A DNA stretch of 64,000 nucleotides, taken from positions 248,001 through 312,000 of the forward strand of contig JAEPRB010000006.1 of NCBI GenBank assembly GCA_016758965.1, read 5' to 3'. A program made the position numbers and the translations under genes. Shown here piece after piece: positions 13,501 to 24,650 of this stretch. Below the pieces are notes generated by a model. It saw nothing but the letters and a program-made list of their open reading frames with translations, was not told the DNA's origin and did not search any database. The stretch comes from Circinella minor. Its lineage: Eukaryota; Mucoromycota; Mucoromycetes; Mucorales; Lichtheimiaceae. Position 1 is the stretch's first letter; each line of letters opens with the position of its first letter.

Positions 13501-13900
13501 AAAGTATATCAATTCTGGGTGGTAAGTACACTATATTTATAGATTGTAAAAAGAAAATATAAAAGAAAAGGTTAATTCACACGAAATGTCAAAAAAAATG
13601 ATTAAAATTCAGGATCCTGCACCACGTGATGATACAAGGATTGTAATTGAACGAACTGATGCAAAACGGGTATCGAGTGAAATTATTATTCGACGATCTA
13701 TTGTTCTTGACCATTTACCAACAAATTTTGATCTTGCATTCCGTCGAGCTCGAGAAGCGTTAATGTTACAAGATACTGGTTCGTCAGGTCGTCCATCTCA
13801 AGAATCCGGGGGTGTTTTGAAAGGAGATTCAACTAAAGAAAGCAAAGCAGCGACTCATGCTTTGAAACATACCACGGGCACACAAGAAAAAGGGATATAA
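10591..13900 (+). CDS. C2-domain class 3 lipase, probable sn-1 diacylglycerol lipase
   Basis: Serine lipase of the alpha/beta-hydrolase class 3 family, expected to cleave diacylglycerol at membranes. Nine exons: 10591-10668, 10804-10870, 11002-12086, 12196-12576, 12664-12741, 12845-13090, 13184-13411, 13486-13521, 13613-13900, about 828 residues. Exons 1-3 build a C2-like domain (for example LNIPVKRPYVIITMG, then GRWHESFEFTV), followed by a long Ser/Thr/Gln-rich linker (about 11280-11950). The lipase core shows the nucleophile elbow GHSLGAA (about 12932), the catalytic aspartate in VFADDVVSKLS (about 13208) and a conserved histidine in VLDHLPTNFD (about 13705). The D-D-V-V-S-K-L-S block resembles animal DAG lipases more than secreted fungal lipases. 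No multi-pass membrane domain is present, unlike animal DAGL-alpha. An 11-exon alternative is possible, but phases close neatly in this model. Confidence 0.9.
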
Positions 13901-14307
13901 TAATAATTGCTATTGTTGTCATTTTTATATTTATAATGTTATGTTTTATTTCGTTGTCTATATTCATAGTATTCCTTTATACGGTCATTTTCCCTCATTT
14001 TATACATACGTAGAGAAATATTAACATCTGCACAAATGTATTCTGTCATTTTCTTAAATAATTATCAACTTGTGCCATATTTTTAATATATAGTCATACA
14101 AAAAAAAAGTGAAATGAAATAAAATTTGGAAGATATACGTAAAGAAAACTAATTATTTGTTTTTTTTTTCTTTTTGTGTAGTTTTTGGATTTGACGTGCT
14201 GTTTATGTGTGTTTGTGTTATATATATAGAACGTTGAATTGTGTTTTATGAAAGATATGGGAAGGGAGGAGTGAAATAAAAAGAGAAAAAAAATAGGGTT
14301 ATTCTTT
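13901..14307. other. Convergent 3' region between lipase and RPA32 genes
   Basis: About 400 bases between two stop codons on opposite strands. It is AT-rich with T and A runs and should hold both 3' UTRs and polyadenylation signals. No other feature is seen. Confidence 0.55.
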
Positions 14308-15566
14308 TTAGAAAGCTTCAGTAGATTTAACATGATCATCATCAATTGTAATATAACAATGACCTTCATTTTGAAGATAATCAATGCCTTCTCGAACATC
14401 TTTTTCAGATGCAATACCATTTAATCGAGAAATAATTTGATGAACGCTTGCTCCTTCCTCCAACTCATGATATTCTTTCATAATATTAATAATCTTATCG
14501 TGAAGTGCGTTACCAAGGGCAGTGGATGCACCAGAACCTTGATCAATTACCATGGCATCACTACCATTACCAGCTCCATTCTACAAAATTATATTTTCCC
14601 AAATGTGTCCCATAATTATATTTGTTAGTTTTAAGTCATTTTCTCAATTTACTTAATATAAAGGCATTTGTACTTACATGATTACCAAATTGGGCATGTG
14701 TTAATGTAGCTTCAATAAGATGATAAGTGATTTCATTGAAATCTTTGATAGGTCGGATGTTATGTGCAACAACATTTACTCGATTATTAAAATTGTTGAG
14801 TCGACCAAATACACGGATATATACATCTTCACTATAATTTTTAAAATAATAGATTTTCAAGATATATCAAATAAGTTTACATAGACGTTCATATTGTATG
14901 CATACAAAAAGATAGAGTACGTACACTAAATCTCGTCGTTTTTGTGCATCTTCAGCAGTTTCAGTTTGATCGATCCATCGTCGTACTTCAATTTGACCGG
15001 TACCATCTTCTACTGTGTATGAAACGTTGGTGGATAATTCAGTAACGCGTCGAATAGCAGCAATAAAGGTAACCTATCATTGTTAAATCCATTAGATCCA
15101 ATCATCACACATATACTGTCTTTCAGGTTGGGCTGTCAAGGTGTTTCAAAGAGAAAAAGACGCGTTCTGTAAAAAGAAAACGAGAAAAGCACAAACCTGA
15201 GTAACATCAGCGTTATCGATTCTAAATGTGCCTTCTTGAGTGATCTCACAATTAGCGAGTTGTTTCATTGTTACTGGTCTTAATGTTTGTTCACCCATAG
15301 GTCTCTAAATAATAGTAATAGTAATAATAATAAAATAGTGTTGCTCTTCGTTTAGATATACTTTATTCTTCTTCTTTATGGTTTTGCTGCGTAAAAAAAA
15401 ACAGAAAAGTTTTTTATTATTTCTTACTCGTGAAGAACTACTACCACTTCCACCACCAGAGAAAGAAGAATCATTATTACCGCCAAGGAATCCTTATAAA
15501 AAAAACGATAATTAATATTTATTGATGCTATGGATGTAATTGAATAAAATATTTACCACCGTCCAT
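14308..15566 (-). CDS. RFA2: Replication protein A 32-kDa subunit (RPA2/Rfa2)
   Basis: Middle subunit of the heterotrimeric single-strand DNA-binding complex used in replication, repair and checkpoint signalling in the nucleus. Six exons on the minus strand: 15566-15557, 15492-15428, 15304-15197, 15073-14925, 14831-14678, 14580-14308; 252 residues, the normal size. The N-terminus is a Gly/Ser-rich stretch (MDGGFLGG... then SGGGSGSSSS) where phosphorylation sites lie in this family. The central OB fold reads RPVTMKQLANCEI..., GQIEVRRWID and VYIRVFGRLNNF. The C-terminal winged helix covers DKIINIMKEYHELEEGASVH to the end and normally binds repair partners. The start codon opens a 10-base first exon ending in GTAAAT. 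The gene is head-to-tail with the minus-strand gene at 15846-16640. Confidence 0.94.
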
Positions 15567-15845
15567 TATGCTTTTAGCTTTTTTAAGTTTCAAGGTTTAT
15601 GTGAAAAGAAGCAAAAAAAAAAAGGAAACACGTCTTTTCTAGTTTTCAATCTGCACCTGAAATTTAATTTTTTTTTTTTGTTTGGGCAACACGAAATTAC
15701 ATAACGCGAAAATAAAAATGATCACATTTCGCGTTTATATACTGCGCATTACCCAGTTTACTTCCCCCCCCTCCCCATCAATCTCCAAAAAGTTGAAAGC
15801 AATAAATTATTTGATAACTCTGTTTATTATTATTATTCTACAAAA
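15567..15845. other. Short spacer upstream of the RPA32 gene
   Basis: About 280 bases. It must contain the promoter of the minus-strand RPA32 gene and the 3' end of the next minus-strand gene. GCGAAA/TTTCGCG strings at 15706 and 15727 resemble MluI-cell-cycle-box or E2F-like sites (the GCGAAA at 15706 and the TTTCGCG at 15727), which would suit a replication gene, but this is only suggestive. Confidence 0.35.
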
Positions 15846-16640
15846 TTATTTTTGTTTTGATGCTACACGTTTCGCTTCTTGAATTAAACATTGAGTCAAT
15901 GGTTCAGATAATTGCATAATACCATTTGAAGTAGCTAAACGATGTGTTGGCATGGGTTGATATGTATTAGGTTGAATAACACCACCTTCAACAAAAACGG
16001 TACCAATAATATCTTCTGGATATGGAATACGTCCCCATGGAGGTGGATTACGTTCATCACCGATATGTAACCATCTAATATTATTTACAACATTATCATT
16101 ATTAGTATAATAATAATGAAAAAAAAAGAAACATTCAACCCTAATCCTATTCACATCAACTTTATATATGTATACTAACCCATCTTTTTGCCATTCTGCA
16201 AGACTCTTAAGTACTGGATCATTAATTGAATGAATGTTATCTTTTAAAACACGATTTAAGAAATCCACAAAAGGTGTATTATCCATGAATGTTGTATAAT
16301 CAATATCCGTATTATTAGGTGTCCAACCAATAATAAGTTCTCCTTTGGGGGTTTCAATATCCTTGGAAGATAAATAAGAAACAGCATATTTTAAATCGAC
16401 AAGCGGTGCATTGCTTGTTGGATGAAAATGTAAATAAGGTAATTCTTTTTTTTTTTATTCATTGTTAATCGTCGATTTTGTACTCATAGAAAGAAATAAA
16501 AAGAAATATATATATGTATATATAAAACTAAATTACTTACTTGAATAAGCTGTACTTTTATGTCGAAATTGAAAAAGAGTAGGACGTGTTGAAAGAAAGA
16601 GTCTTGATGTAAAGACTTGTTTGCCTAATATGCTTGTCAT
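15846..16640 (-). CDS. Conserved protein of unknown function, probably mitochondrial
   Basis: I do not recognise a named family. Three exons on the minus strand: 16640-16541, 16444-16180 and 16074-15846, giving 197 residues in phase. The N-terminus (MTSILGKQVFTSRLFLSTRP...) is rich in Ser, Thr, Arg and hydrophobics with no acidic residues for about 35 positions, typical of a mitochondrial presequence. The most conserved-looking block is WLHIGDERNPPPWGRIPYPE (about 16072-16013), followed by DIIGTVFVEGG. No transmembrane segment is present. Its 5' end faces the SUN-domain gene over about 220 bases. I recall similar proline-rich blocks in uncharacterised fungal proteins, but cannot assign a role. 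The intron 1 acceptor is preceded by A-rich rather than T-rich sequence, so that junction is less sure. Confidence 0.78.
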
Positions 16641-16860
16641 TTTATTTTTTTATTTATTTGAAAAAAAAATAAGGTTTGGGGGGGGGGAATTGGTTGCAGA
16701 AAGACAATGAATTTTAAAAATATATAATTATATTATATATCTTAAGTCACAAGGTTTTGAGTGCACCCATTGATTAAATAGGCACGGTCCTCTCCCTTTT
16801 TTTTTTCTCATTACTTTTTCTTTCTTTTTTTTTTTTTTTTACTTTATTTTCTAAAACACG
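16641..16860. promoter_or_regulatory. Shared divergent promoter region
   Basis: About 220 bases between two oppositely oriented start codons. It contains a G run (16677-16688), a TATATAATTATATTATATAT stretch (about 16720) and, on the SUN side, long T/CT runs (16796-16850). It must serve as promoter for both flanking genes. Confidence 0.6.
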
Positions 16861-18923
16861 ATGGAGTTTGTAACTACACCTAGTAGTCGACAAAGACAAT
16901 CAATACATGAAGTAGAACAAGAAGAACAGGAAGAAGAACGTGATCCTTATAGTAGTCCAACACGATCCATACAAGCACGTCATGCACAATTACAACAACG
17001 TCAACGACAACGATCTATTGACCTTAGATATCGTGACACGCCTGTTGATATGGCCGCGTCATTTGAAGCTAGGCGACTTACATCACCACGACTTGAAAAA
17101 AATCATTCTCGAATAAATTCAAGTACGAATCCAAGTTCATTAACTGAATCCACTTCAAGTAAAATATCTCCCTTTTCTTCTTATATCAGGAATATAAAGA
17201 GAGGGAAAAAAAACAGTAAACTACCAGAGAGAAACTGAAACATCAAATAACCTTTCTCTCTCTCTTTCTCCTGATATTTATAGGAACAGCAACACAAGAT
17301 GAATTTCTGGATATATCCTCACCTCTTTTACAAAAAGAAGAAGATTCATGGTTTCAAAATGACGAGTATGATGAACAAGATATAAGTGATACGGATCCAT
17401 TGGAAGAGTTGGATGCTTTAGCAAATCAACAAGAACTTGATTTATTACAACAATACGATTTAGATCATTCTCCTTTATTTAGTATGGATGGATACAGTAA
17501 CAATAACAACAACAACAGCAACGGTATCAACAATATTAAAAATCATCAAGACAATAATATCAACAACAATAAGAATAGATTAAGAAACGATCGTATTGAT
17601 GGAATTTTATGGCCATTTATTCGACCTATAGGAGAACTATTATATGAAAAGATTGTATTTGGATTATTCTTTATTGTTTATTCTATCAAAGAAACATTAT
17701 TATCCATGGTTGCATTTCTTGATGCGGCAACATGTGTTTTATTGGTTAATTCGGTATTATGGATACTTTATAAAATTGGATTAATTCGCGATTTTCGTGA
17801 ATGGCATATTATTAATCGACGAGAACAATCGCAACCCATCTTTCAATTCATTGCTGTCATTGTCTACATGTGGATTTTCTATGCAGCTCTTTGCTATTAC
17901 CATGAACCTACTACAATAATAAAGTACCATAACATTTATGATTCTGTCAATGGATATATTAATGCCAACAACCATTATCACCATCATCCCATTCAGAATC
18001 CTACAGTATCATCGTCTCCAATTGATCCATATACTGCTAACGATAAAGCAACTACACATGAACATAATACAGATACAATCAGTGAAACAGTTGAACGAAT
18101 TTTATCCAACATTATTCCATCTTCCGCTAAAAACGGGGATTTTCTCAGTAACTTGCAAACTTACTTGAATGATCATTATGTTCAACGAACTGAACTTCAA
18201 GAAAAAAAAGTTGTAGAAGACAAAACACGAGATAATAAGCAGCAACATAATCCCAAACATAATGAAGGCAACCAGGAATTATTATCTTCATCGTTGGAAC
18301 AAGATAGTTTACTTCAACAAGTGGGTGATTTTGCATTAGCTACCCGTGGAGCTCGTATCATCCCAAAAATGACATCTACCACTTTTACACCCAGCAAAAA
18401 ACATCCTTGGAAATCAGCTATGGCTCAAGCACTTGGTATTCACCCTGGAACCTATCGTGCATCTCCTTTAATTGCTATTTTACCAGAAACTCATATTGGA
18501 CAATGTTGGCCCATGGAAGGAACAAATGGAACATTGGGTATTGTATTAAGCCAGCCGATTGATATTAAAAGTATCACAATAGAATATCCAGCCAAAGATA
18601 AATCTATGGATATGACAAGTGCTCCTCAAGATTTTGAACTATGGGGTTTACGAAAAGTACACGTACCTCTTTGGGGATCAGTTTCATGGCCTTGGGACAA
18701 GAATGATACAAATGCAAGTCATTTAGGAACTTTTCGATATGATGTCCAAGCTGGACGATCCATTCAAACGTTTAATGTTGTACATAATAATCAAGAAAAA
18801 GAAGAACGAGAGGATAATAATAATGTATTTGATGCAGTTATTGTGCGAGTACTTTCTAATTGGGGATTAAAAACATATACATGTCTTTATCGAGTACGAG
18901 TACATGGTGAACCTAGTTTATAA
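16861..18923 (+). CDS. SUN-domain nuclear envelope protein (Sad1/UNC-84 family)
   Basis: Inner-nuclear-membrane half of the LINC bridge, binding KASH proteins in the perinuclear space and linking chromatin or the spindle pole body to the cytoskeleton. Two exons, 16861-17158 and 17284-18923, join in phase (645 residues). Order: a polar, charged N-terminus facing the nucleoplasm, an Asn-rich low-complexity stretch (about 17488-17570), hydrophobic segments at about residues 218-260 and 288-305, a luminal linker with predicted helical charged sequence, and a C-terminal SUN domain from about residue 470. SUN hallmarks visible are GQCWPMEGTNGTLGIVLSQP, ITIEYPAKDKS, PQDFELWGL and the terminal YTCLYRVRVHGEP. 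The presence of more than one hydrophobic segment leaves the exact topology open. An alternative small intron within the linker is not excluded. Confidence 0.92.
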
Positions 18924-19346
18924 TAGAAAAAGTAAAAAAGGTGTTTTTTTCCCATTCCTCTTTTTTCATGTCCCCCTTTATTTCACCTTTAATGTTTTTC
19001 GATTTGTATTTCCATTCATCCATCTCCTTCATATTCATTCTTTGTTCTTATTTCAAAATACCTTATAAACAATCAATTGTAATAATTTGTTCTTCTTTTT
19101 ATATATATCACGTTTAATAATAATACTTTACTTTCTGGTGCGTATTGCTTTTTGGCAAGGCTTCAATTTATTTTATAAGTCAGCTTCTATTATTATTAAT
19201 ATTTGATGCATTTTTATTGTTAGTAAAACAGAAAGCTTGCTTTTTTTTTTTTGGTCTCTCGCTCTATACATATACATACATATAACTTCCTATTATTATT
19301 ATATATTCCTTTTAATATTATTACTACTATATTATTATAATTCATA
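18924..19346. other. Spacer between SUN-domain and PEN-2 genes
   Basis: About 420 bases, T-rich after the SUN stop codon (3' UTR) and with a CT-rich leader (19240-19265) and ATTATTA repeats before the PEN-2 start. No additional gene is seen. Confidence 0.5.
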
Positions 19347-19757
19347 ATGGCGAAATTGGACCGAATGAGTCCAGATGAACTAGTCTCCATTAGTAAAAAA
19401 ATGTTTTATGGTGGATTAGCATTTCTTCCCTTTTTGTGGTTAATCAATTTCATGTACCTATTTCGAACCAGTCGAAAACCATCTGCTCCCCCTGCTTTAA
19501 AAAAGTGTAAGTCCCAATGTCTTTTTTTTTTTTTTTATATTTTTTATATTTTCATTTATTGATGCCATGATTATGAAGGAGAAGAAAAAAAAAAGAAAAC
19601 TAAATAGGTATATACTATAGACGTATATTTATCGATGGCTGGGTGTGTTGCGTGGTTTATTGTCATGACAACTTGGTATGCAGTTTATGTCAATAAGAGA
19701 ACATCGTGGGGAGCTGCTGGAGATCAAATTACAGTTGTTATACCCAAAGGTGTATAA
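19347..19757 (+). CDS. Gamma-secretase subunit PEN-2
   Basis: Smallest subunit of gamma-secretase, the presenilin-based intramembrane aspartyl protease; PEN-2 is needed for presenilin endoproteolysis and activity. Two exons, 19347-19506 and 19621-19757, join in phase (phase 1) to a 98-residue protein; known PEN-2 proteins are about 100 residues. Diagnostic blocks: a charged N-terminus with ISKKMFYGGLAFLPFLWLIN leading into the first hydrophobic segment, a polar loop, the second hydrophobic segment (VAWFIVMTTWYAVYV), then the signature SWGAAGD and IPKGV at the C-terminus, which match animal PEN-2 (RWGALGD, IPLG). The match of both hydrophobic segments, spacing and C-terminal motif makes the call firm despite the small size. 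No other gamma-secretase subunit is in this window. Confidence 0.93.
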
Positions 19758-22700
19758 CTTAATAATAACACACCTTTTTCTTTATACCATCATTTATCTT
19801 TGTACATCATTTCAAAAGTCATTCTATAATACACCCCATTATTTATTATCATCATCATTTTATCATCGATAATTTCCTTCAGTATCCATTTTGCTACCCA
19901 ACTATAATATTTGTTGAAATAATTAATCGTTTCATTATTACAATAATTACTCTCTACTAATATAAATCTCTAATAATAAACCATCCAATTAGAACACTAA
20001 TTTACATGAAAGAAAAATAATGCAAAAAGAATGGAGAATAATAAAAAGAGCTTTACGATGTGCTGTGTTACCATAGCATCATCCAGGATAGGCTTAGCTC
20101 ATAAAATTATTTGATTGACAACTTATTATCTAATAAAAAGAGAATGTTCTGGATAATTAAAAAATTTGGATAATACAACCACTACATGACGCATCACCGC
20201 CATTTTGTAGATTTAAAAAGTATAAGAACGAAAATGTATGCCACTCTTCGCACACATTTATGCAACCTATGTTTTTTCACCTATCATCCAATATCTATAT
20301 ATCTCCCACCTATCATGACATTACTACATTATTTATTTCCTGATGATAAAGTATACATGGAATACAATAAATACTCTTGCACCATTTTCTTATTAGATTT
20401 CACCGTCCCCATCTCCTCACAAATGGTTTTTTCTTTTTGGCCTGGATTAGGTAAAGTTTTCTGTTTTTATGACTGGAGACTAGATTGTCTTGCGGTTGTG
20501 AGTCTCTATGCTTGAACTGAAATGTCAATATGAAAACTATTATTAATCTTTATTTGTCTGGAATAATTTTTAAACAACATTCTATATATTTACTTGTACA
20601 CTATGATTCATATTACCAAAGTCTATTATATAATACGTAGGCTCTTAAAAAAAATCAAACAACATAAAAAAAAATGTAAACTACTATCATCAAGAATGTT
20701 ATTTTTTGGGGATTCTATAGAAAGCTTAAAAAGTATAAATAATCTCCATTATTTACTTTATTATGTGTTTATTACGTGTCACCTTGTTTTTATTTTTGAT
20801 AAATTTATGTGCTTTGTAATAATATAACAAAACTCTTTGTGATTCATAGTTTTTTTTGTTGATAAATTACAATTGCTAATAATGATATGTAACCATTGTT
20901 GACAAACAACTTATGGAAATGCTTTTTTACAATCATGGTACGTAGTCAATATTTTTATATTTTAATACGTAGACTGAAAAAATGATGTTTTTTTTTTATT
21001 TTTCTCTTGTCTTTTGTTTTTTTTTCTCTATATGAATTTTTTCCCTCATATATTAGACCCAATTTTTTTTAAAAAAATATATTACGTAATAGTACAAAAG
21101 AATAACAAAAATTATTATTTGAATAATATGCTTTTAGAAATGTCATATTATTTATATAGCTATATACAAACTTACAACTATATATAATAAAGAGCAACAA
21201 AATGGCTCATAGCATCAACCTTTTCTTCGAACCCTGATGTTGGTATTACTAATGACGAACCAGAAGATTATTATAAATACTTGAACAATTAAGTGAACCT
21301 CTAAGGCATCATTTAATCTCATTCTCAAAACAAATATCCAAAGCACATTGGCAATCATTGATGCTGTTAATAAAAAAAAAGAGTCAAATGACGAGATTAC
21401 CATACGTAGTATTATCAAATATAAGAACATTGTTACTTGCTATGAACATAACAGCAACATCAATTTACGGAAAAAAAAAAGAAATGCTGATAATGATTTC
21501 ATTCTTATTACTCTAGAGAAAAACCTAATTGGATCATAGATGGTGAAAGCAACCATAACAATAATAATGATTTGCATCTTTTGTTTATATATATAAATAT
21601 ATATGTAGGTAGTATTATTTAGCTTCATGTATAATATCTTTTTTCATGATACATAACAAGACATCACAGCTATTCCATTGCTACTGATGTCTACGTATGA
21701 AAATATCAACATCAATCATCTATCTTCTTCAACAGCTTCACATACTATTAATTCTGAAATACGTAGCATCGCAATGTGTTGTCAAATACAAATATAAATC
21801 CATTTTCTGTTACAATAAAAACAAAACCAATTATATCTAGATAAATTCTAGAAACAAACTCTTCCTCACCACCGGTAACTGGTTTACACAGAAAGAGCAT
21901 GAATTTATTATCCATTCAAATATATCATCAGCTTCATCATTTACACAAGCGCGGAACACAACCTACTATTATTACTTGGGATTCGAATTTACACTTTTCT
22001 TTAGTTAACACTCGTAGCCATTTACCTAATACTACTCCAAACTTGTCACTACAACAACCACAATAACAACGGGAAACTTCATTGTCCCGTAAGGTTTACC
22101 CTGCGCCACAATCATTACAGAGTCTACTATTCACCGTTTCTAATATTAATATGCTAAAGTACCCCAGCCGTAAACATCGATGAAATTATGTTAAATGTAC
22201 TACTACATATATATAATAACTCCATAGAACAAAAAATATACAGTAGTGTATTTAGACCAAATATATATATGTCGACTATAATAAATCTTTCATATTTTAA
22301 TATTTGTGAAATAAATATATAGAACCTCCCAAAATACTCCATAGTCATGTAAAGAATCATTTAAAATTTCAAATAAAAGAAAGAAGAAGAACCCGGAAGC
22401 AGTTGCTTGCATGGTACCAGCAAAGGAGTAGTGCACTACACAATGCTAGATTCATCCAACTCCATCAAGAAAACAAAAATATGCCCACGTCAACAAGGAT
22501 TAAGCAAAGCCATATCAGGTGTCGAAGTGGCATTGGAGAAAGAAGGAGAAGACGAATACTATTAAACCAAATGAATCTGCTATTATTCCATTTGACGAAG
22601 CTTCTGATTTTCCACGCTAATGACGTCAACAATTTTATGTTCTATTCAGACAATGACATTCCTGCATCTTACAATACTTATCATTATCCTTTTATAAGTA

Positions 22701-22900
22701 TAATATAACAATATCAATAACCTCTATTTCAATAGTAATAAACCTGGAGTTTAATATCATATTTCTATTAATTATAAATAAATACTCTTTTTCACCCAAA
22801 CTTATCAACTATTATACCCTTTGATCTTGAACAAAAAGATTATTTTTTTTTCAAACTTGAGATCTTATACCAAACATACACGTTTTTCTTTATAATTGAC
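19758..22900. other. Gene-poor AT-rich DNA, no supported gene
   Basis: First part of an 11.6-kb island. Open frames up to 109 codons (20186-20515) look like chance frames: no domain, no splice structure, Phe/Ile/Tyr-rich translations expected of AT-rich DNA. The stretch 21950-22700 has slightly higher complexity and codon-like texture (for example an Arg-rich frame at 22403-22708), so it may be an eroded gene or transposon piece, but I cannot identify it. Confidence 0.45.
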
Positions 22901-22910
22901 AACTATAAAA

Positions 22911-24650
22911 AATGTCTGATCTAGCTAACTGTGAGTAGTTTTTTTTATACATGTGTAAAGATATAGGATTCTTTTTGACGAATTTTAACTAAATCTCTTT
23001 CTGATGATAATAGCAATGGAGCAATATATAGCACAAGAAGGATATTCAAGCTTAAAAAGTTCTGTGATTTAAAGAAAGATACTGTATTGAACTACATTCA
23101 GCACTTCGATGAAGTGCAGTCTGCAACTAGTAATCTCCAAACTTGCATTTAAAACGGTACGCCCAAACAGAAGACGTGGTTCATCAATTCTGATGGAGCA
23201 AGTGCAGCGGTGGTATTAAAAAAAACTGTAACTTCAAATTTTTTTTTTCGGGCTGTAACTTTATAGCCTGATGTCCAAGGTTTTAATTTTACAACAACTG
23301 CTGCACCAACTTCGCTGTAAAATCTGGGCTGTAAAGTTACACACTGCATATGCTCTTAACGGTGTTATTTGCTGAAGCGAAAGCAAGGGTGGAAATTATT
23401 TCAAGCGGTGGGATGCACTTGCTTCTTCCACCCGACAAGCTCAATTATTAGTATTTACAAATTAATCCACTTGCACTGTTTATTCTGAACACTCAAGTGA
23501 AAACAAAGAAACTGAATTAAACAGTTGCTTTGAACGATACAGAAAGGCAGGTGAATTAAACTCAAAAGAAAAAGGTTTCTATATGGATGCTTGCTTACAA
23601 GAGATATTGTAAGTAAGGTTATGTTTGTTCTTGTTTGTAAATTGTCTACTGATACCTTCTGGCATTGGATATATGATATAGTTCTTTGCCTGGGGTTTTA
23701 TTTTTCAAAAGATAATAATTTTAGCGAAAAACAAGTTGAGCTATTTCGATTGACACCTCTAAAGAACTTGCACCGCCAATTGAGCGATGGGCTCTTGGAT
23801 GGACACTTAAAATTTGCAAAAGACTTATACGACGATATTGCAGAACTCTTGAGGGTAAAGACACACATGCTAGTTATTGATTATTATACTCAATTGGCAA
23901 TTACCATTTATTAATTCGTTTTTTATTTTATTTTATTTTTTGTATTGTTTTAGGAATTCGATCCTGATACTGAAATCATCCAACCATTGAAAGAAAGTAT
24001 CAATAATTTAGTCAAACAAGTGGGTGACCTGGATTATATACTTATCGGCATCCTGATCAATTAGTAAGTTGAATTAGATCTATTTTTTTCTTCTTTTTTT
24101 TCCCCCTCTTTTTTTCCCCCTCTTCTTGTTCAAACTCACTATTAACCCATATTTATTTCTGACATATTCATTTTCATCTAGTTGTAATAGGCTTCCTTTG
24201 TGTACCCGAAATTGGTGAAGCGGAATTATAAGACACATACATGGATTCCCTTTTATATCCCCTGTTCCACAATCCACAAAAAAACAAATATTACCGATGG
24301 TATGCATATAAACTGGCATGTAATGATATTTTGGAACAATAAGTTATAATAATTACGGGGTTTTTTTTCGCTGTTTTAGATTAAATAAACAAGTGCCAGA
24401 TGAAGTTGTTAGAGAAGATTTTCTTCATCTTTGTCACCGGTCATAGATCAAAGAAGTAACGTTTTTGACACAAACATGAGATCATCTAGTTTAGTTTCTT
24501 CTCTTGGAAGTGTCTTGAGCCATACTTCTACAGCTTCCTATAACAGAACAAGAAGCAAGGTCGTTAGCATTGCTAACGAAAAGTTGAGGAACAAGTGTTC
24601 GAAGATCGGATGGAAACTTATATGGAATGAATCAACGAAAAATTGATAGC
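22911..24650 (+). pseudogene. Possible eroded multi-exon gene of unknown type
   Basis: Pieces look coding but no intact model can be built. A start-like ATGTCTGATCTAGCTAACT followed by GTGAGT lies at 22912. Later pieces include a frame with FRLTPLKNLHRQLSDG...LYDDIAELLR (about 23740-23853) that continues in phase across a GTAAAG...TTTTAG intron into EFDPDTEIIQPLKESINNL (about 23955) before a stop at 24061. Further pieces at 24380-24450 (KQVPDEVVREDFLHLCH) and 24431-24646 sit in different frames. A 150-base inverted-repeat-like insert at about 23202-23349 interrupts it. Amphipathic helical composition is the only hint of function; I do not recognise a family. It could instead be a diverged, still functional gene with unusual splicing. 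Confidence 0.35.
23202..23349. mobile_element. Possible small MITE-like insert
   Basis: A segment bounded by GTGCAGCGG and GTTACACACTGCA contains two copies of a GGGCTGTAA motif (23250 and 23328), with ACTGTAACTTC near the left end and its approximate complement AAGTTACAC near the right end. The termini starting CAG(T/C)G resemble Tc1/mariner or pogo-type ends, but the inverted match is short and imperfect and no clear target duplication was found. Confidence 0.3.

Noticed and set aside
20186..20515. 109-codon open frame after PEN-2
   Set aside because: Phe/Ile/Tyr-rich translation typical of AT-rich non-coding DNA, and no homology that I recognise.
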